Assembly: GCF_001949125.1 (NCBI RefSeq)
Contig: NZ_MSTI01000057.1
Location: 1-64,000 of the forward strand
Origin: Deinococcus marmoris
GTDB taxonomy: Bacteria; Deinococcota; Deinococci; Deinococcales; Deinococcaceae
Direction: 5' to 3'
Length of the DNA: 64,000 nucleotides
Below, piece after piece: positions 13,836 to 23,791 of the stretch (its first letter is position 1; every line of letters starts with the position of its first letter). The notes under the pieces are model-generated. The model had not been told where the DNA came from and made no database searches. It saw nothing but the letters and a program-made list of their open reading frames with translations. A program made the translations under genes and the position numbers.

Positions 13836-13841
13836 AGTCTA
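13836..13841 (-). promoter_or_regulatory. Leaderless -10 box (TAGACT) for the lapA-like/recJ pair
   Basis: On the minus strand TAGACT is followed by 7 nt and the ATG at 13828. No Shine-Dalgarno is visible. Confidence 0.55.
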
Positions 13842-13969
13842 GCGCTGCCGGTGGGAATGAATGGGCATGGGCAGGCGGCACCGCCATGCCGATACACAGG
13901 CACGAAAAAATAAACACGAAAAAACTGGCCCCCACATGGGAGGCCAGCTTCAGGAACTCAGGGAGAGGT

Positions 13970-15214
13970 TTAGAAGTAGAACTTCAGGCCGGCCTTGACC
14001 GCGCCGCCAAAGCCCTTGGTGGTCTTGGCCGCGTCGGTGCTGCCGTTGTTGAAATCAGTGCCGGAGCCGTCGTTACGGACGTTGCTCAGACCCGTGCCGA
14101 AGCCCTTGTTGGTCAGGTAGTAGCGCCCGTTGCCTTCCACGAAAGCAGCAATGCTGTCGGTGACGCGGAAGTCCACACCCACCAGCGCGTTGATGTAGGT
14201 ATCGGTCGCGTTGGTGTTGCTGACGGTGGTGCGCGACTTGCTGCTCGTCAGACCCAGGCCCGCGCCCACGTAGGGGTGCAGGTTGCCCGCGCTCAGGTTG
14301 TAGGTCGCGTTCACGTCAGCGTGAATGGCGTTGTAGCCGGGCTGGTACTGGGCCGCCACACGCGCGCCGACCGGGCCGATCACGCTGGTGGAGCCGATCA
14401 TCGCGCCGGCGGTGACGCACAGGTTGATCTGGGAGTTGGTCTTCTGCAACTTGTTGATGCAGTTGCTGGAACCGTCCACGAAGTTCGCACCGCCGCTGAT
14501 CCCGGCGTACAGGGTCTTGGCGCTGGCCATGCTCATGTCGGTGCTGGGTTCGCCGATCACGACGGTGGTGCCGGGAGCAGGCGTGGGGGTGGGCGCAGGG
14601 GTGACCGTGGTGGTCGTGCCCGCAGCGCCAGCAGTTCCGGCAGGACCCGCAGGACCGGCGGGGCCAGCAGGACCCGCAGGACCGGTTGCGCCAGCAGGAC
14701 CGGCAGGAATGTTCTGCACAGCGGCTTCAAGCGCGTCGATGCGGGCGGTCAGGGCGGCGGTGTCGGCACCGGCGCTCATGTTGCCCATCTCGTTGATCTT
14801 GGCTTCCAGCGCGTCGATGCGGGCCTGCTGGTCAGCGTTCAGCTTTTCTAGGTCGGTCACGCGGCCAGCGATGGCGGCCATCTCGGTGCTGACTTCCTGC
14901 ATGCCGTTGGCCACAGCAGCCATGCCTTCCTGATCCATGCCGCAGTTGCTCAGCGCGCCGGTCTGGAGGAGACGGTAGAAAATCAGGGCGGCCTGGTAGC
15001 GCGTCAGGTTCTCGTTGCCACGGAAGGTGCCGTCGGGGAAGCCCTGGATCAGGCCACACTGCACGATACGGTCCACGGCGTCCTTGGCCCAGTGCCCGGC
15101 GGGCACGTCGGTGATGGTCACGGGGACAGGGCTGGTGGCGGGCGCGGCGGTCTGCGCGCCGGCAACGCCGAGGCTCAGGGCGAGGGTGGTGATCAAAATA
15201 AGGGGTTTACGCAT
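13970..15214 (-). CDS. SLH-domain outer-envelope protein with coiled coil, collagen-like linker and C-terminal beta-barrel
   Basis: A 414-residue secreted protein. A signal peptide (cleavage after GVAGA) is followed by one S-layer homology domain (about residues 35-90: ITDVPAGHWAKDAVDRIV, FPDGTFRGNENLTRYQAA). Then comes a heptad-rich coiled coil (about 100-165) and a collagen-like run of GPA triplets (about 170-195). A Thr/Pro linker and a C-terminal domain of alternating beta strands end in FYF, as in OmpA-like outer-membrane barrels. SLH plus coiled coil plus barrel is the layout of Deinococcus SlpA-type proteins that link peptidoglycan to the outer membrane; here the barrel is small. AAGGAG precedes the ATG. 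Confidence 0.85.
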   Translation of the reverse strand: MRKPLILITTLALSLGVAGAQTAAPATSPVPVTITDVPAGHWAKDAVDRIVQCGLIQGFPDGTFRGNENLTRYQAALIFYRLLQTGALSNCGMDQEGMAAVANGMQEVSTEMAAIAGRVTDLEKLNADQQARIDALEAKINEMGNMSAGADTAALTARIDALEAAVQNIPAGPAGATGPAGPAGPAGPAGPAGTAGAAGTTTTVTPAPTPTPAPGTTVVIGEPSTDMSMASAKTLYAGISGGANFVDGSSNCINKLQKTNSQINLCVTAGAMIGSTSVIGPVGARVAAQYQPGYNAIHADVNATYNLSAGNLHPYVGAGLGLTSSKSRTTVSNTNATDTYINALVGVDFRVTDSIAAFVEGNGRYYLTNKGFGTGLSNVRNDGSGTDFNNGSTDAAKTTKGFGGAVKAGLKFYF

Positions 15215-15735
15215 GTGAAGATCTCCTTGAAACTGGGCAGAGCTGAGGTTCTGAATACAGAGCAGTCCTCCTGTTTCCTACGACCACCGTAGGCACAGGA
15301 CGTGAGTAGATTGTGAAATTGGCAACTTTCCCTCTTGCCATTTCCATCAGAAGTGAGTTAGATAAGGATTCTAACATCATAGATGAGTACTGAGTAAGCA
15401 ATCAATCACCGTTCATATCTGCCAGGAACGCCGTCTCACACTCTTCTTGAGAACTTTGCGCCCGATCCCAATAGACCAGCCAGAATACAGAAACAGAATC
15501 CATCTCATGAGAGAATGCTGGTACGTAATAATGAGATTCGGCACGTCAAACCTCAGTTCCTGGCACGGTGAAGACGTCCCCCCAGGATGACCGTCATTTC
15601 AGGCTTCTGGTTCTCCATCAACTCTTCAGATTTCCCACAACTTTCCAGATCGCAGCCCCTTCCCCAGCCGCTTCCGTCAGGAAAAGCAGACCTGAAGCGC
15701 GGTCTTCACCCGGCCTGCCGTGTCAAAGTGGGGCC
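15215..15735. other. Long intergenic region (521 bp) upstream of the SLH gene and enoyl-CoA hydratase
   Basis: Markedly more AT-rich than its surroundings between about 15300 and 15560. It holds the long 5' region of the SLH gene. GGCAACTTTCCCTCTTGCC at 15323-15341 and a TCTCATGAGA palindrome near 15504 are the only structures seen. An open frame running into the hydratase gene from 15568 is not supported as coding. Confidence 0.45.
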
Positions 15736-16545
15736 ATGACGCAGCCGGATACGCAGTTGGATGAAATGGAATTCGAGAATGTACAGATCGACCGCCACGG
15801 CCCGATTGCGGTTCTGACGGTTAACCGGCCCAGGGCGCTGAATGCCCTGAACGCCGAGACCCTGGGCGAGATCAGCGCGGCGGTGGATCTGATCGTGGAG
15901 GACGCCGAGGTCGGTGCGCTGATCATCACCGGCGGCGGGGACCGCGCCTTTGTCGCAGGGGCCGATATCGCCGAGTTCAAGACGCTGGACGGTGTGTACG
16001 CGGGCCGCGAGCTTTCGCTGGCCGGGCAGGACGTGATGCACCAGATCGCCACCCTGCCCATCCCGGTGATCGCGGCCATCAACGGCTTTGCGCTGGGCGG
16101 CGGGCTGGAACTGGCGCTGGCCTGCGACATCCGCGTGGCCTCCACCCACGCCAAGATGGGGCTGCCCGAAGTGACGCTGGGCCTGCTGCCCGGTTTCGGC
16201 GGCACGCAGCGTCTGGCCCGCCTGATCGGAGCGGGGCGCGCCCTGGACATGATGCTCACGGCGCGTCAGGTGGAGGCCGCCGAGGCTTTTGGCATGGGCC
16301 TGGTCAACTACGTGGCCGACGACGCCCTGAGCAAGGCGCGCGAGGTGGCCGAACAGATCCTGAAGAACGCGCCGATTGCCCTGTCGCTGGTCAAGGAAGC
16401 GGTGCGCCGGGGGCTGGACACCACGCTGGAAGCCGGGCTGGAGGTCGAGGCGGATCTGTTTGGTCTGCTGGTGGCCACCAAAGACTTTGGCGAGGGCGTG
16501 GACGCCTTCCTGAACAAGCGCAAGGCAGATTTCCAGGGTGAGTGA
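15736..16545 (+). CDS. Enoyl-CoA hydratase/isomerase family protein
   Basis: A 269-residue crotonase-fold enzyme, likely hydrating trans-2-enoyl-CoA in beta-oxidation. Motifs are NRPRALNALN, the oxyanion-hole FVAGADIAEF (about residue 77) and NGFALGGGLELALACDIR with the catalytic-loop Glu followed by GLPEVTLGLLPGFGGTQRL (second Glu). Both catalytic glutamates of true hydratases appear present. The ATG at 15736 is chosen because homologues start close to it; an open frame 56 codons upstream is not supported. Its last 8 bases overlap the start of the HD-domain gene. Confidence 0.9.
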   Translation: MTQPDTQLDEMEFENVQIDRHGPIAVLTVNRPRALNALNAETLGEISAAVDLIVEDAEVGALIITGGGDRAFVAGADIAEFKTLDGVYAGRELSLAGQDVMHQIATLPIPVIAAINGFALGGGLELALACDIRVASTHAKMGLPEVTLGLLPGFGGTQRLARLIGAGRALDMMLTARQVEAAEAFGMGLVNYVADDALSKAREVAEQILKNAPIALSLVKEAVRRGLDTTLEAGLEVEADLFGLLVATKDFGEGVDAFLNKRKADFQGE

Positions 16546-17626
16546 CAACACCCGGCCCAACCAGAAACTGTCACGCAGGCCCGATCAGAAGTTCAAGCTG
16601 AGCGTGCAGGCAGGCAACGTGCAGGACGTGGCCGGCGTGCAGACCGAGCCTCCAATCGTCGCTGGGCAGACGGGCCGCGTCGTCGAGTTCACCACCCCGC
16701 GCTCCAAGATCATTCAGGAGGCCGACGCCGCCATCCGTGACGATCTGGAGCATTTTCCGCGTGCGCTGGCCGCCTACACCGCCCTGGCCACCGATCCTGA
16801 AGCGCTGGCCTGCTGGGACATGGCGAACTACATCACCATGCGCAAGCTGGGCTACAACGATCACGGGCGGGTGCATTCGTTTATTACCGGAGCCGCCAGC
16901 CTCGCCATCACCGAATTGCTGCTGGAAGGCGGCGTCAAGCCCGACATCATGGATTCGGGCATAGGCGACGCCGACGACGTATATCTGGCCGTGATCCTGG
17001 GCACCATGCTGCACGACATCGGCAACCAGATTCACCGCGTCAGCCACGAGCAGCACGGCGTGGCGCTGGCGCTGCCGATTCTGGACCGGATCATGGGACC
17101 GCTGTACGCCGATCCGTTCAAGCGGGCCAAGGTGCGCTCGTTCATCCTGGGGTCCATCAACTGTCACGATCTGAACCCACCGCCGCTGACTCTGGAAGGC
17201 GGCATCACCGCCGTGGCCGACGGCACCGACATCACCAAGGGGCGTGGGCGCAAGGCCTTTAGCCTGGGCAGCGTGGACATCCACTCGATCAGCGCGCTGG
17301 CCGTGGATGAGGTCGTGATCGAGCGGGGCCGCAACGCCCCGGTGCTGATCAGCGTGACCATGAACAATTCCGGCGGCATCTTTCAGGTGGAAGAAATTCT
17401 GGCCCCCAAGGTCATCCGCACGCCGATGCGCCGCTACGTGGAACTGCGCGCCGCCACCCGCCCGGAAGGCGAGGAACAGATCCTGTCGCGCGTGCGGCTG
17501 GACGGGGACCATTTCGTGATGGACCTGGAAAACGGCCAGCAGGTGGCCGTGGAGGTAGACGACAGCCAGAAGCGGGCGCAGGAGGCGCTGGCCTCCGCGC
17601 TGGATACCGGGGTGGAGCGGCGCTGA
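16538..17626 (+). CDS. HD-superfamily metal-dependent phosphohydrolase
   Basis: A 362-residue protein with an HD domain: H about residue 110 (HGRVHSF), HDIGNQIHRVSHEQHG (HD about residue 158) and a downstream Asp in VADGTD. HD enzymes hydrolyse phosphoesters or phosphoanhydrides, often of nucleotides; the substrate is unknown. A C-terminal domain of about 110 residues follows. The GTG start overlaps the hydratase stop by 8 bp, implying co-translation. A strong terminator follows. Confidence 0.85.
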   Translation: MSDNTRPNQKLSRRPDQKFKLSVQAGNVQDVAGVQTEPPIVAGQTGRVVEFTTPRSKIIQEADAAIRDDLEHFPRALAAYTALATDPEALACWDMANYITMRKLGYNDHGRVHSFITGAASLAITELLLEGGVKPDIMDSGIGDADDVYLAVILGTMLHDIGNQIHRVSHEQHGVALALPILDRIMGPLYADPFKRAKVRSFILGSINCHDLNPPPLTLEGGITAVADGTDITKGRGRKAFSLGSVDIHSISALAVDEVVIERGRNAPVLISVTMNNSGGIFQVEEILAPKVIRTPMRRYVELRAATRPEGEEQILSRVRLDGDHFVMDLENGQQVAVEVDDSQKRAQEALASALDTGVERR

Positions 17627-17672
17627 CTGGGTTGTGGGCTGTGGGTTGTAGGAGGTGGGAAAAGCAGGAGAG

Positions 17673-17710
17673 GCGGCCCCGATCAACCTTGCGGGGCCGC
17701 TTCTTTTCTG
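17673..17710 (+). terminator. Rho-independent terminator after the HD gene
   Basis: A perfect 9-bp stem, GCGGCCCCG/CGGGGCCGC, with a 10-nt loop is followed by TTCTTTTCTG. Confidence 0.85.
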
Positions 17711-17714
17711 ATCT

Positions 17715-18038
17715 CTACTTCTTGTCGCCCGGCAGCGGTTTGCTGCGCGCCGGGCCGCCGTCCACGCCGCCGCTGTGGGCCGTGCCCTCGCCGCCGCGCT
17801 CATCGCCTTCCAGATCGCCGCCAGTCAGGTTGTTGGGATCGCCCTGGCGCACCTCGCCGTCCCAGTCACCCTGGATGCCGTCCATGAAGCCGGGCTGGTC
17901 GTTGGGGTTGCGGCGGTCCGCCTTGGTGTCCTGCCTCAGCACGTCCTCGGCCACCATCTTGTCTTGCAGGATCTCGCGGTCCACGCCCTCGTCCTGCACC
18001 TCGCCTCTAATTTCGCGGTCATCGTCGTATCGGGTCAT
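17715..18038 (-). CDS. Small acidic hydrophilic protein
   Basis: A 107-residue protein, nearly all polar and rich in Asp, Glu and Gly (MTRYDDDREIRGEVQDEG then DPNNLTGGDLEGDERGGEG). It is probably disordered, with no known domain. The start is set at 18038 because a TAGGCT box lies 7 nt upstream. Two other small, charged, low-complexity proteins occur in this window (25174-25395 and 32263-32790). Such hydrophilic proteins are frequent in desiccation-tolerant bacteria; a protective role is only a suggestion. Confidence 0.7.
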   Translation of the reverse strand: MTRYDDDREIRGEVQDEGVDREILQDKMVAEDVLRQDTKADRRNPNDQPGFMDGIQGDWDGEVRQGDPNNLTGGDLEGDERGGEGTAHSGGVDGGPARSKPLPGDKK

Positions 18039-18045
18039 GTCCGGC

Positions 18046-18051
18046 AGCCTA
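18046..18051 (-). promoter_or_regulatory. Leaderless -10 box (TAGGCT)
   Basis: It lies 7 nt before the minus-strand ATG at 18038. Confidence 0.55.
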
Positions 18052-18133
18052 GGCGCGTGGGGCGGCCCGGCGCTGAACTGGGCCTTTACGAAACACTGGC
18101 GAACCCTGATGGCGGGATTTGACCACAACGCCG

Positions 18134-18139
18134 TATAGT
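18134..18139 (+). promoter_or_regulatory. -10 box (TATAGT) for greA
   Basis: It lies 9 nt before the ATG at 18149, so the leader would be only a few nucleotides or absent. Confidence 0.55.
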
Positions 18140-18148
18140 GGAAGTTCT

Positions 18149-18619
18149 ATGACTCAGGAACGTATCACCATGACCCAGCGCGGCTACGACAAGCTGGCCG
18201 AAACCCTGCACCAACTGAAGACCGTGCGCCGCGAGCAGATTTCGGAGTACATGGGCATCGCCATCGCCGACGGGGACCTGAGCGAGAGCGCGGCCTACGA
18301 CGAGGCCCGCATGCAGCAGAGTGAGAACGAGACCCGTATCGTCGAGATCGAGAACCAACTGGAACGCGCCGAGATCATCGCGGGCGACGCCAGCAAGGGC
18401 GCGGGCCTGGGTGCAAAGATCAAGGTGCGCGACGAGAAGGGCAACGAGCGCCAGTTCGAGCTTGTCGGCACCTACGAGGTGGACGTGCCCAAAGGCCGCG
18501 TCAGCGACGCCAGCCCCTTTGGTCAGGCCCTGGCGGGCAAGCGTGAGGGCGACAAGGTAACGGTGCAACTGCCCAAGGGAACGGCCAAGTTTGAAGTGCT
18601 GTCGGTGGAATACGACTGA
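18149..18619 (+). CDS. greA: Transcription elongation factor GreA
   Basis: A 156-residue factor that rescues backtracked RNA polymerase by stimulating transcript cleavage. The N-terminal coiled coil carries the acidic tip DGDLSESAAYDEAR (about residues 40-53), followed by the globular FKBP-like C-terminal domain ending GTAKFEVLSVEYD. Length matches the family (about 158). The ATG at 18149 follows a TATAGT box; the frame is open further upstream but without support. It is transcribed alone. Confidence 0.96.
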   Translation: MTQERITMTQRGYDKLAETLHQLKTVRREQISEYMGIAIADGDLSESAAYDEARMQQSENETRIVEIENQLERAEIIAGDASKGAGLGAKIKVRDEKGNERQFELVGTYEVDVPKGRVSDASPFGQALAGKREGDKVTVQLPKGTAKFEVLSVEYD

Positions 18620-18687
18620 AGATTGGGCTATGGGGTGTGGGTTGTAGGAAAAGATGGAGGGCGTTGCGCGGGACGCGATGAACTCCT

Positions 18688-19382
18688 TTAGCCCTGTCCC
18701 AGCACCAGATCCAGCGTCGCCACCCGCAGCATTCCCTCGCCCGTGTAATGCACGCCCGCTGGGCCGGGAATGAGGTTGATAGGCCGCGCGAAATCCGGGC
18801 CGTCCACCAGAACGGTGTGATACTCGCCGTTCTCGCCGCAGGCATCGGCCCCCAGACCCTCGATCTCGGCCACCAGTTCGGCGTTCAGCGCCCTGCCCAG
18901 CAACCGTGCGGGCAGGGCGTCTTCCTTGACGGCAACGATCAGGGCGCAGAAGCCCAGGCCCAGCAGTTCGTCCACCAGCGTGCGGCGCGGTTCGAGCCAC
19001 AGGGGCAAACTGACCCGCAGGCCCGCTGACTCACAGACCTTTTCCTCCCATTCGCGGTGGGCGGCCAGATCGATATCACCGAAGACGGCAGCGGTTGCGC
19101 CGTCCACCACCGCACCAGCCAGCAGCGCCGTGAACTCGCTTTCGTAGGTGGCCCAGGAGGCGTGCGCCGTTCTGAGTGGCACACCCAGCGCCGAAGCCTG
19201 CGCCGCCAGGACTTCCGGGCGCAGGCCATGCGAGCGCGAACGCTGCCCCGCCTCGTCCAGCATGTTGATGACGGCGAGGGGAACGCCCCCGCCCCGTTTG
19301 GCGCGGTGAAACGCCAGGGCGCTGTCCTTGCCGCCGCTCCAGGAGGTGACGAACTTCTCTGTGTCCACGGGCAAGTTATGGT

Positions 19383-19386
<4 letters not shown>
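18688..19386 (-). CDS. Dph6-related ATP pyrophosphatase (diphthine--ammonia ligase-like)
   Basis: A 232-residue adenine-nucleotide alpha-hydrolase-like protein. The PP-loop SWSGGKDSALAFHRA lies at residues 15-29, and the second family signature GENGEYHTVLVDGP near residue 182. Eukaryotic and archaeal homologues amidate diphthine on EF-2; bacteria lack diphthamide, so the bacterial substrate is unknown. Its start overlaps the Nudix gene stop by 4 bp, in a run prfA, Nudix, this gene. Confidence 0.88.
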
Positions 19387-20997
<1,611 letters not shown>

Positions 20998-21000
20998 ACC

Positions 21001-21135
21001 GACTCCGATTGAAAGGTGTTGGAGACACCTGGAAATCCGAACGAAGTGAGTGGGAGAAAAACGGGTTCCGGGCATGTAGTGCGGGAATCGGCGCTGTCCC
21101 GATTTCTGCACGAAATAGACGGAATCCGTCTCATA
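21001..21135 (+). repeat. Dispersed intergenic repeat, copy A
   Basis: About 135 bp, highly similar to copies B (29266-29401, opposite strand) and C (45481-45615). Three inverted repeats are kept: AGGTGT-N5-ACACCT, AATCGG-N7-CCGATT, and GACGGA-A-TCCGTC. Its left end abuts the prfA start codon. Confidence 0.9.
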
Positions 21136-21343
21136 AGACAGACGCAGCACGCGGCGCACAGGGGCGCGGCGGACTTTCAGCCGTTGGACAATCCAACAAC
21201 AGACAGAATTTAGACACAGGTAACATGCGGCGCAGTCTAGCGTTCCCCCGGCTAGACGACTTGGAGCGAGGTCACAGGGCTGCGTTCTTCCCATGCCCGG
21301 CCCCACACCTAACCCGGCCCGGCCCCGCCCGCACGCCCCGCGT

Positions 21344-21349
21344 TAAGGT
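21344..21349 (+). promoter_or_regulatory. Leaderless -10 box (TAAGGT) for hom
   Basis: It is followed by 7 nt and the ATG at 21357. Confidence 0.55.
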
Positions 21350-21356
21350 TGGAAGC

Positions 21357-22334
21357 ATGAGAACTGTTACCGTGGGCGTTCTGGGCAGCGGCACTGTCGG
21401 CCAGGACGTGCTGAACCTGATCGAACGCCGGGAAAGCGTGTTTAGCGATCTGGGCGTGAAGATCGAGATTTCGGGCGTGCTGGTGCGCGACGTGAACAAG
21501 GTGCGCGACGTGCCGCCAGGAACGCGCGTGACCACCGATCCGGGCTTTTTGCAGGAGTGCGGGGTGGTCATCGAGGCGATGGGCGGGGTGGACCGCCCGC
21601 TGGAAATGCTGCTGCCGTACCTGCGCTCGGGCCGCCCGGTCATTACTGCCAACAAGGCGCTGCTGGCCGAACGCTGGGACGTGCTGCGCGAGTACGCCTT
21701 GGCCGGATCTCTGTATTACGAGGCCAGCGTGATGGCCGGAACCCCGGTGATCGGCCCGATGAGTACCGTCCTGCGTGCCAGCACCTTCACCCGCCTGCAA
21801 GCCGTGCTGAACGGAACGTGCCTGTACATCCTGAACCAGATGGAAGAGGGTAGAGACTACGCCGACGCGCTGGCCGGAGCGCAGGCGCTGGGCTACGCCG
21901 AGACCCCGCCCACGCTGGATGTCGGCGGCTTCGACACCGCGCACAAGCTGGCGGTCCTGGCCCGCTTCTGCGCCGACGGCAATTTCCCGTACAGCGCCGT
22001 GGAGGTGCAGGGCATCGAGAACATCACCCAGAAAGACATTCAGGACGCCCGCGCGGCAGGCGAGCGCATCAAGCTGGTGGCCGAGCTGGAGCGTCAGGGC
22101 GGCGCAGGACAGACCGGGCAATGGAAGGCCACGGTCGCGCCCCAGCGCCTGCCCGAGAGCCATCCGCTGTGTACCGCTGGCGCTGGCCGCAACGCGCTGG
22201 TGTACGAGGGTGAGGAATGCGGAATGCTGATCTTTGCCGGGGGCGGCGCGGGCGGCATGATCACCGCCAGCGCGATGGTGGGCGATCTGCTGGACTGGGT
22301 GATCGGTTTCCCCGGCCACGTTCCCCTGCACTGA
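21357..22334 (+). CDS. hom: Homoserine dehydrogenase
   Basis: A 325-residue NAD(P)-dependent enzyme converting aspartate semialdehyde to homoserine for Thr and Met synthesis. The nucleotide-binding motif [10 protein letters not shown] is at residues 6-15, [11 protein letters not shown] near residue 100, and the catalytic region [12 protein letters not shown] then [12 protein letters not shown] near 118-160. It lacks the C-terminal ACT domain of longer homologues, so feedback by Thr may differ. The start is fixed by the TAAGGT box; the 163 extra upstream codons that stay open are rejected because they cross the dispersed repeat. Confidence 0.93.
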   Translation: MRTVTVGVLGSGTVGQDVLNLIERRESVFSDLGVKIEISGVLVRDVNKVRDVPPGTRVTTDPGFLQECGVVIEAMGGVDRPLEMLLPYLRSGRPVITANKALLAERWDVLREYALAGSLYYEASVMAGTPVIGPMSTVLRASTFTRLQAVLNGTCLYILNQMEEGRDYADALAGAQALGYAETPPTLDVGGFDTAHKLAVLARFCADGNFPYSAVEVQGIENITQKDIQDARAAGERIKLVAELERQGGAGQTGQWKATVAPQRLPESHPLCTAGAGRNALVYEGEECGMLIFAGGGAGGMITASAMVGDLLDWVIGFPGHVPLH

Positions 22335-22363
22335 GGGGTCATCACGAGGCGTTGTGATGTTCA

Positions 22364-22395
22364 AGTCAAAAGTGGACTTAAGTCCACTTTTGACT
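22364..22395. repeat. Perfect 32-bp palindrome
   Basis: The left arm AGTCAAAAGTGGACTT is followed directly by its exact reverse complement, with no loop. It lies 30 bp after the hom stop codon. Confidence 0.9.
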
Positions 22396-22519
22396 GATTT
22401 GCAGTTTGAGCCTGGACTGTTTGGAAAGTCAGGAGATGAGTGCGGCCGAGTAAACCTGCAAATCTTGTCATTTTCTGTTTGAGCCCAGTCCGGGTTTGAA
22501 ATGAAAACGGGTGATGAAG

Positions 22520-22562
22520 TCCGCTTTCAAACTGAAAAAAATCCGCTTTCAAACTGAAAAAA
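22520..22562. repeat. Tandem 22-bp repeat, two copies
   Basis: TCCGCTTTCAAACTGAAAAA occurs at 22520 and again at 22542. A partial third copy (TCCGCTTTT) appears near 22586, and related CAGTTTGAG/CTGTTTGAG strings occur near 22402 and 22478. Confidence 0.9.
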
Positions 22563-22614
22563 GAGGCCGTGGCCTCGTGTTCCAGTCCGCTTTTAGTTTG
22601 AACGTCACAGGCGT

Positions 22615-22671
22615 TTAAAAATCGGACCCTCTGACCACAGAAGACTCGAAAATCTTCTGCGGTCAGAGGGT
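22615..22671 (-). terminator. Rho-independent terminator of the DUF4384 gene
   Basis: An approximately 19-bp stem with one mismatch (ACCCTCTGACC/GGTCAGAGGGT plus CAGAAGA/TCTTCTG) spans 22626-22671. Read on the minus strand it is followed by CCGATTTTTAAA. Confidence 0.85.
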
Positions 22672-22686
22672 TGAACCTTCAGACGA

Positions 22687-23313
22687 TCAGTAGCCCACCG
22701 TGTAATACGCCGTATCGCTGATCCAGTCGGTCTGGGCCACGGGCTGCGTCACGGGGCTGGGCACCGGGTCCACCACGATGCTCAGCGCCTGCGCCAGACC
22801 CTGGCTGGTTTTGGGCTTGACCACGGCGAAGTTGCCACCGTTCTGATAGCTGCTCAGTTCATTCAGGTTCAGGGCGCGGCGGCTGGCGATGACCAGCACC
22901 CGGTTCAGGCCGTAAGGACCAGCCACATCGAAGGTGAACTGATCGCCGCTGGCGGGAAAGGCGCGGGTCTGCCCGGCGCGCACATAGTTGCTGGAGCTGA
23001 TGCGGTTGGGCAGAATCTGATCGGTGCTGCCGTCCGGGTTGACGTTGAACAGGTAGACGTAGGCGTTCTCGTTGACGCTGGTGTACAGCGTGATGTGTTC
23101 GCCGATGCGGTAGCTGGGATTCTGCGTGCCGCTGCGGTCACGGTCCACCCACACGCGGGCGCTGAGGTTGGTGGCCACCGGATTGACGATGATGCTCTGA
23201 GCGCTGATCTTCGGCGCGGCGAAAGCGGGCGCGGCCAGTCCCAGCAGGGCGGCGGAAACGGCGAGCAGCAGAGCGGGCTTCTTGAAGGATGCTGTTTTGG
23301 AGAATGCAGTCAT
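22687..23313 (-). CDS. Secreted DUF4384 domain protein
   Basis: A 208-residue exported protein with an N-terminal signal peptide (basic start, hydrophobic core [15 protein letters not shown], cleavage near AFA). The DUF4384 fold covers about residues 40-160: [24 protein letters not shown] then [10 protein letters not shown]. Such domains are found in surface or S-layer-associated proteins; the function is unknown. GGAGG precedes the ATG by 8 nt. It is monocistronic with its own terminator. Confidence 0.82.
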   Translation of the reverse strand: MTAFSKTASFKKPALLLAVSAALLGLAAPAFAAPKISAQSIIVNPVATNLSARVWVDRDRSGTQNPSYRIGEHITLYTSVNENAYVYLFNVNPDGSTDQILPNRISSSNYVRAGQTRAFPASGDQFTFDVAGPYGLNRVLVIASRRALNLNELSSYQNGGNFAVVKPKTSQGLAQALSIVVDPVPSPVTQPVAQTDWISDTAYYTVGY

Positions 23314-23561
23314 GTTGGAGCCTCCGGGGATAAGCAGCCGTCATCCGTCACGCCCACAGAGTTCCCTGGGCGCGTTCGCGGTGCGTCTCTGCTTGTGTCC
23401 CCACGCTACGCCCCCGCATCTGACGCCCGGTGAACGCAGGCTGACTGAAGGTGAGGAAGCTGACGTTCAGTTTCATGAGGCGTGCCCGCCACGGAACAAA
23501 TGAAAAAGCAGCCTCCCGGTGACGCGGGGGCTGCCTCTCTTTGCTGTTCTCTTCTTTACTG
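23314..23561. other. Intergenic region between the DUF4384 promoter side and tRNA-Gln
   Basis: Holds the DUF4384 leader and the tRNA-Gln terminator; no gene supported. Confidence 0.5.
23503..23534 (-). terminator. Terminator downstream of tRNA-Gln
   Basis: On the minus strand a GCAGCCCCC/GGGAGGCTGC stem (one bulge) is followed by TTTTTCATTTG. Confidence 0.75.
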
Positions 23562-23635
23562 TGGCAGGGATACCAGGATTCGAACCTGAACAAACAGATC
23601 CAAAATCTGTTGTGCTGCCATTACACCATATCCCT
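23562..23635 (-). tRNA. tRNA-Gln (anticodon UUG)
   Basis: 74 nt including an encoded CCA. The acceptor stem AGGGATA pairs with TATCCCT. The anticodon arm ACAGA-TTTTGGA-TCTGT gives anticodon UUG. The T arm is TCAGG-TTCGAAT-CCTGG. All three cloverleaf stems are well formed, and a terminator follows. Confidence 0.95.
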
Positions 23636-23791
23636 AGAGTTGTTCCGCCTTTGCAGTGCGGCGGTCAAGAGTATAACGGTGGCGGGCACGGGGGGTCAAC
23701 TGCCGTCTGCACGGCTGGACGGCCTTCACCCGGCCTCCACACTGTAGGGACGGCAACGGGCGGCGCGTCTGACGGATGCCACGCTGGCAGC

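Larger units (their letters stand above)
22335..22686. other. Repeat-rich intergenic region between hom and the DUF4384 gene
   Basis: 352 bp between convergent genes. It is AT-rich, has no gene, and carries a perfect 32-bp palindrome, a 22-bp tandem repeat, a GAGGCC-GT-GGCCTC hairpin at 22563-22576 and a long terminator hairpin, all listed separately. Confidence 0.7.

Noticed and set aside
15300..15560. A radiation/desiccation response motif in the AT-rich region upstream of the SLH gene
   Set aside because: I looked for a TTATGTCATT-type palindrome here and upstream of recJ and found nothing convincing.
15568..15735. 56-codon extension of the enoyl-CoA hydratase
   Set aside because: Not hydratase-like and not supported by an SD or promoter; homologues begin near 15736.
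23560..23640. A short ORF crossing the tRNA-Gln
   Set aside because: The cloverleaf is complete, and frames over it are incidental.
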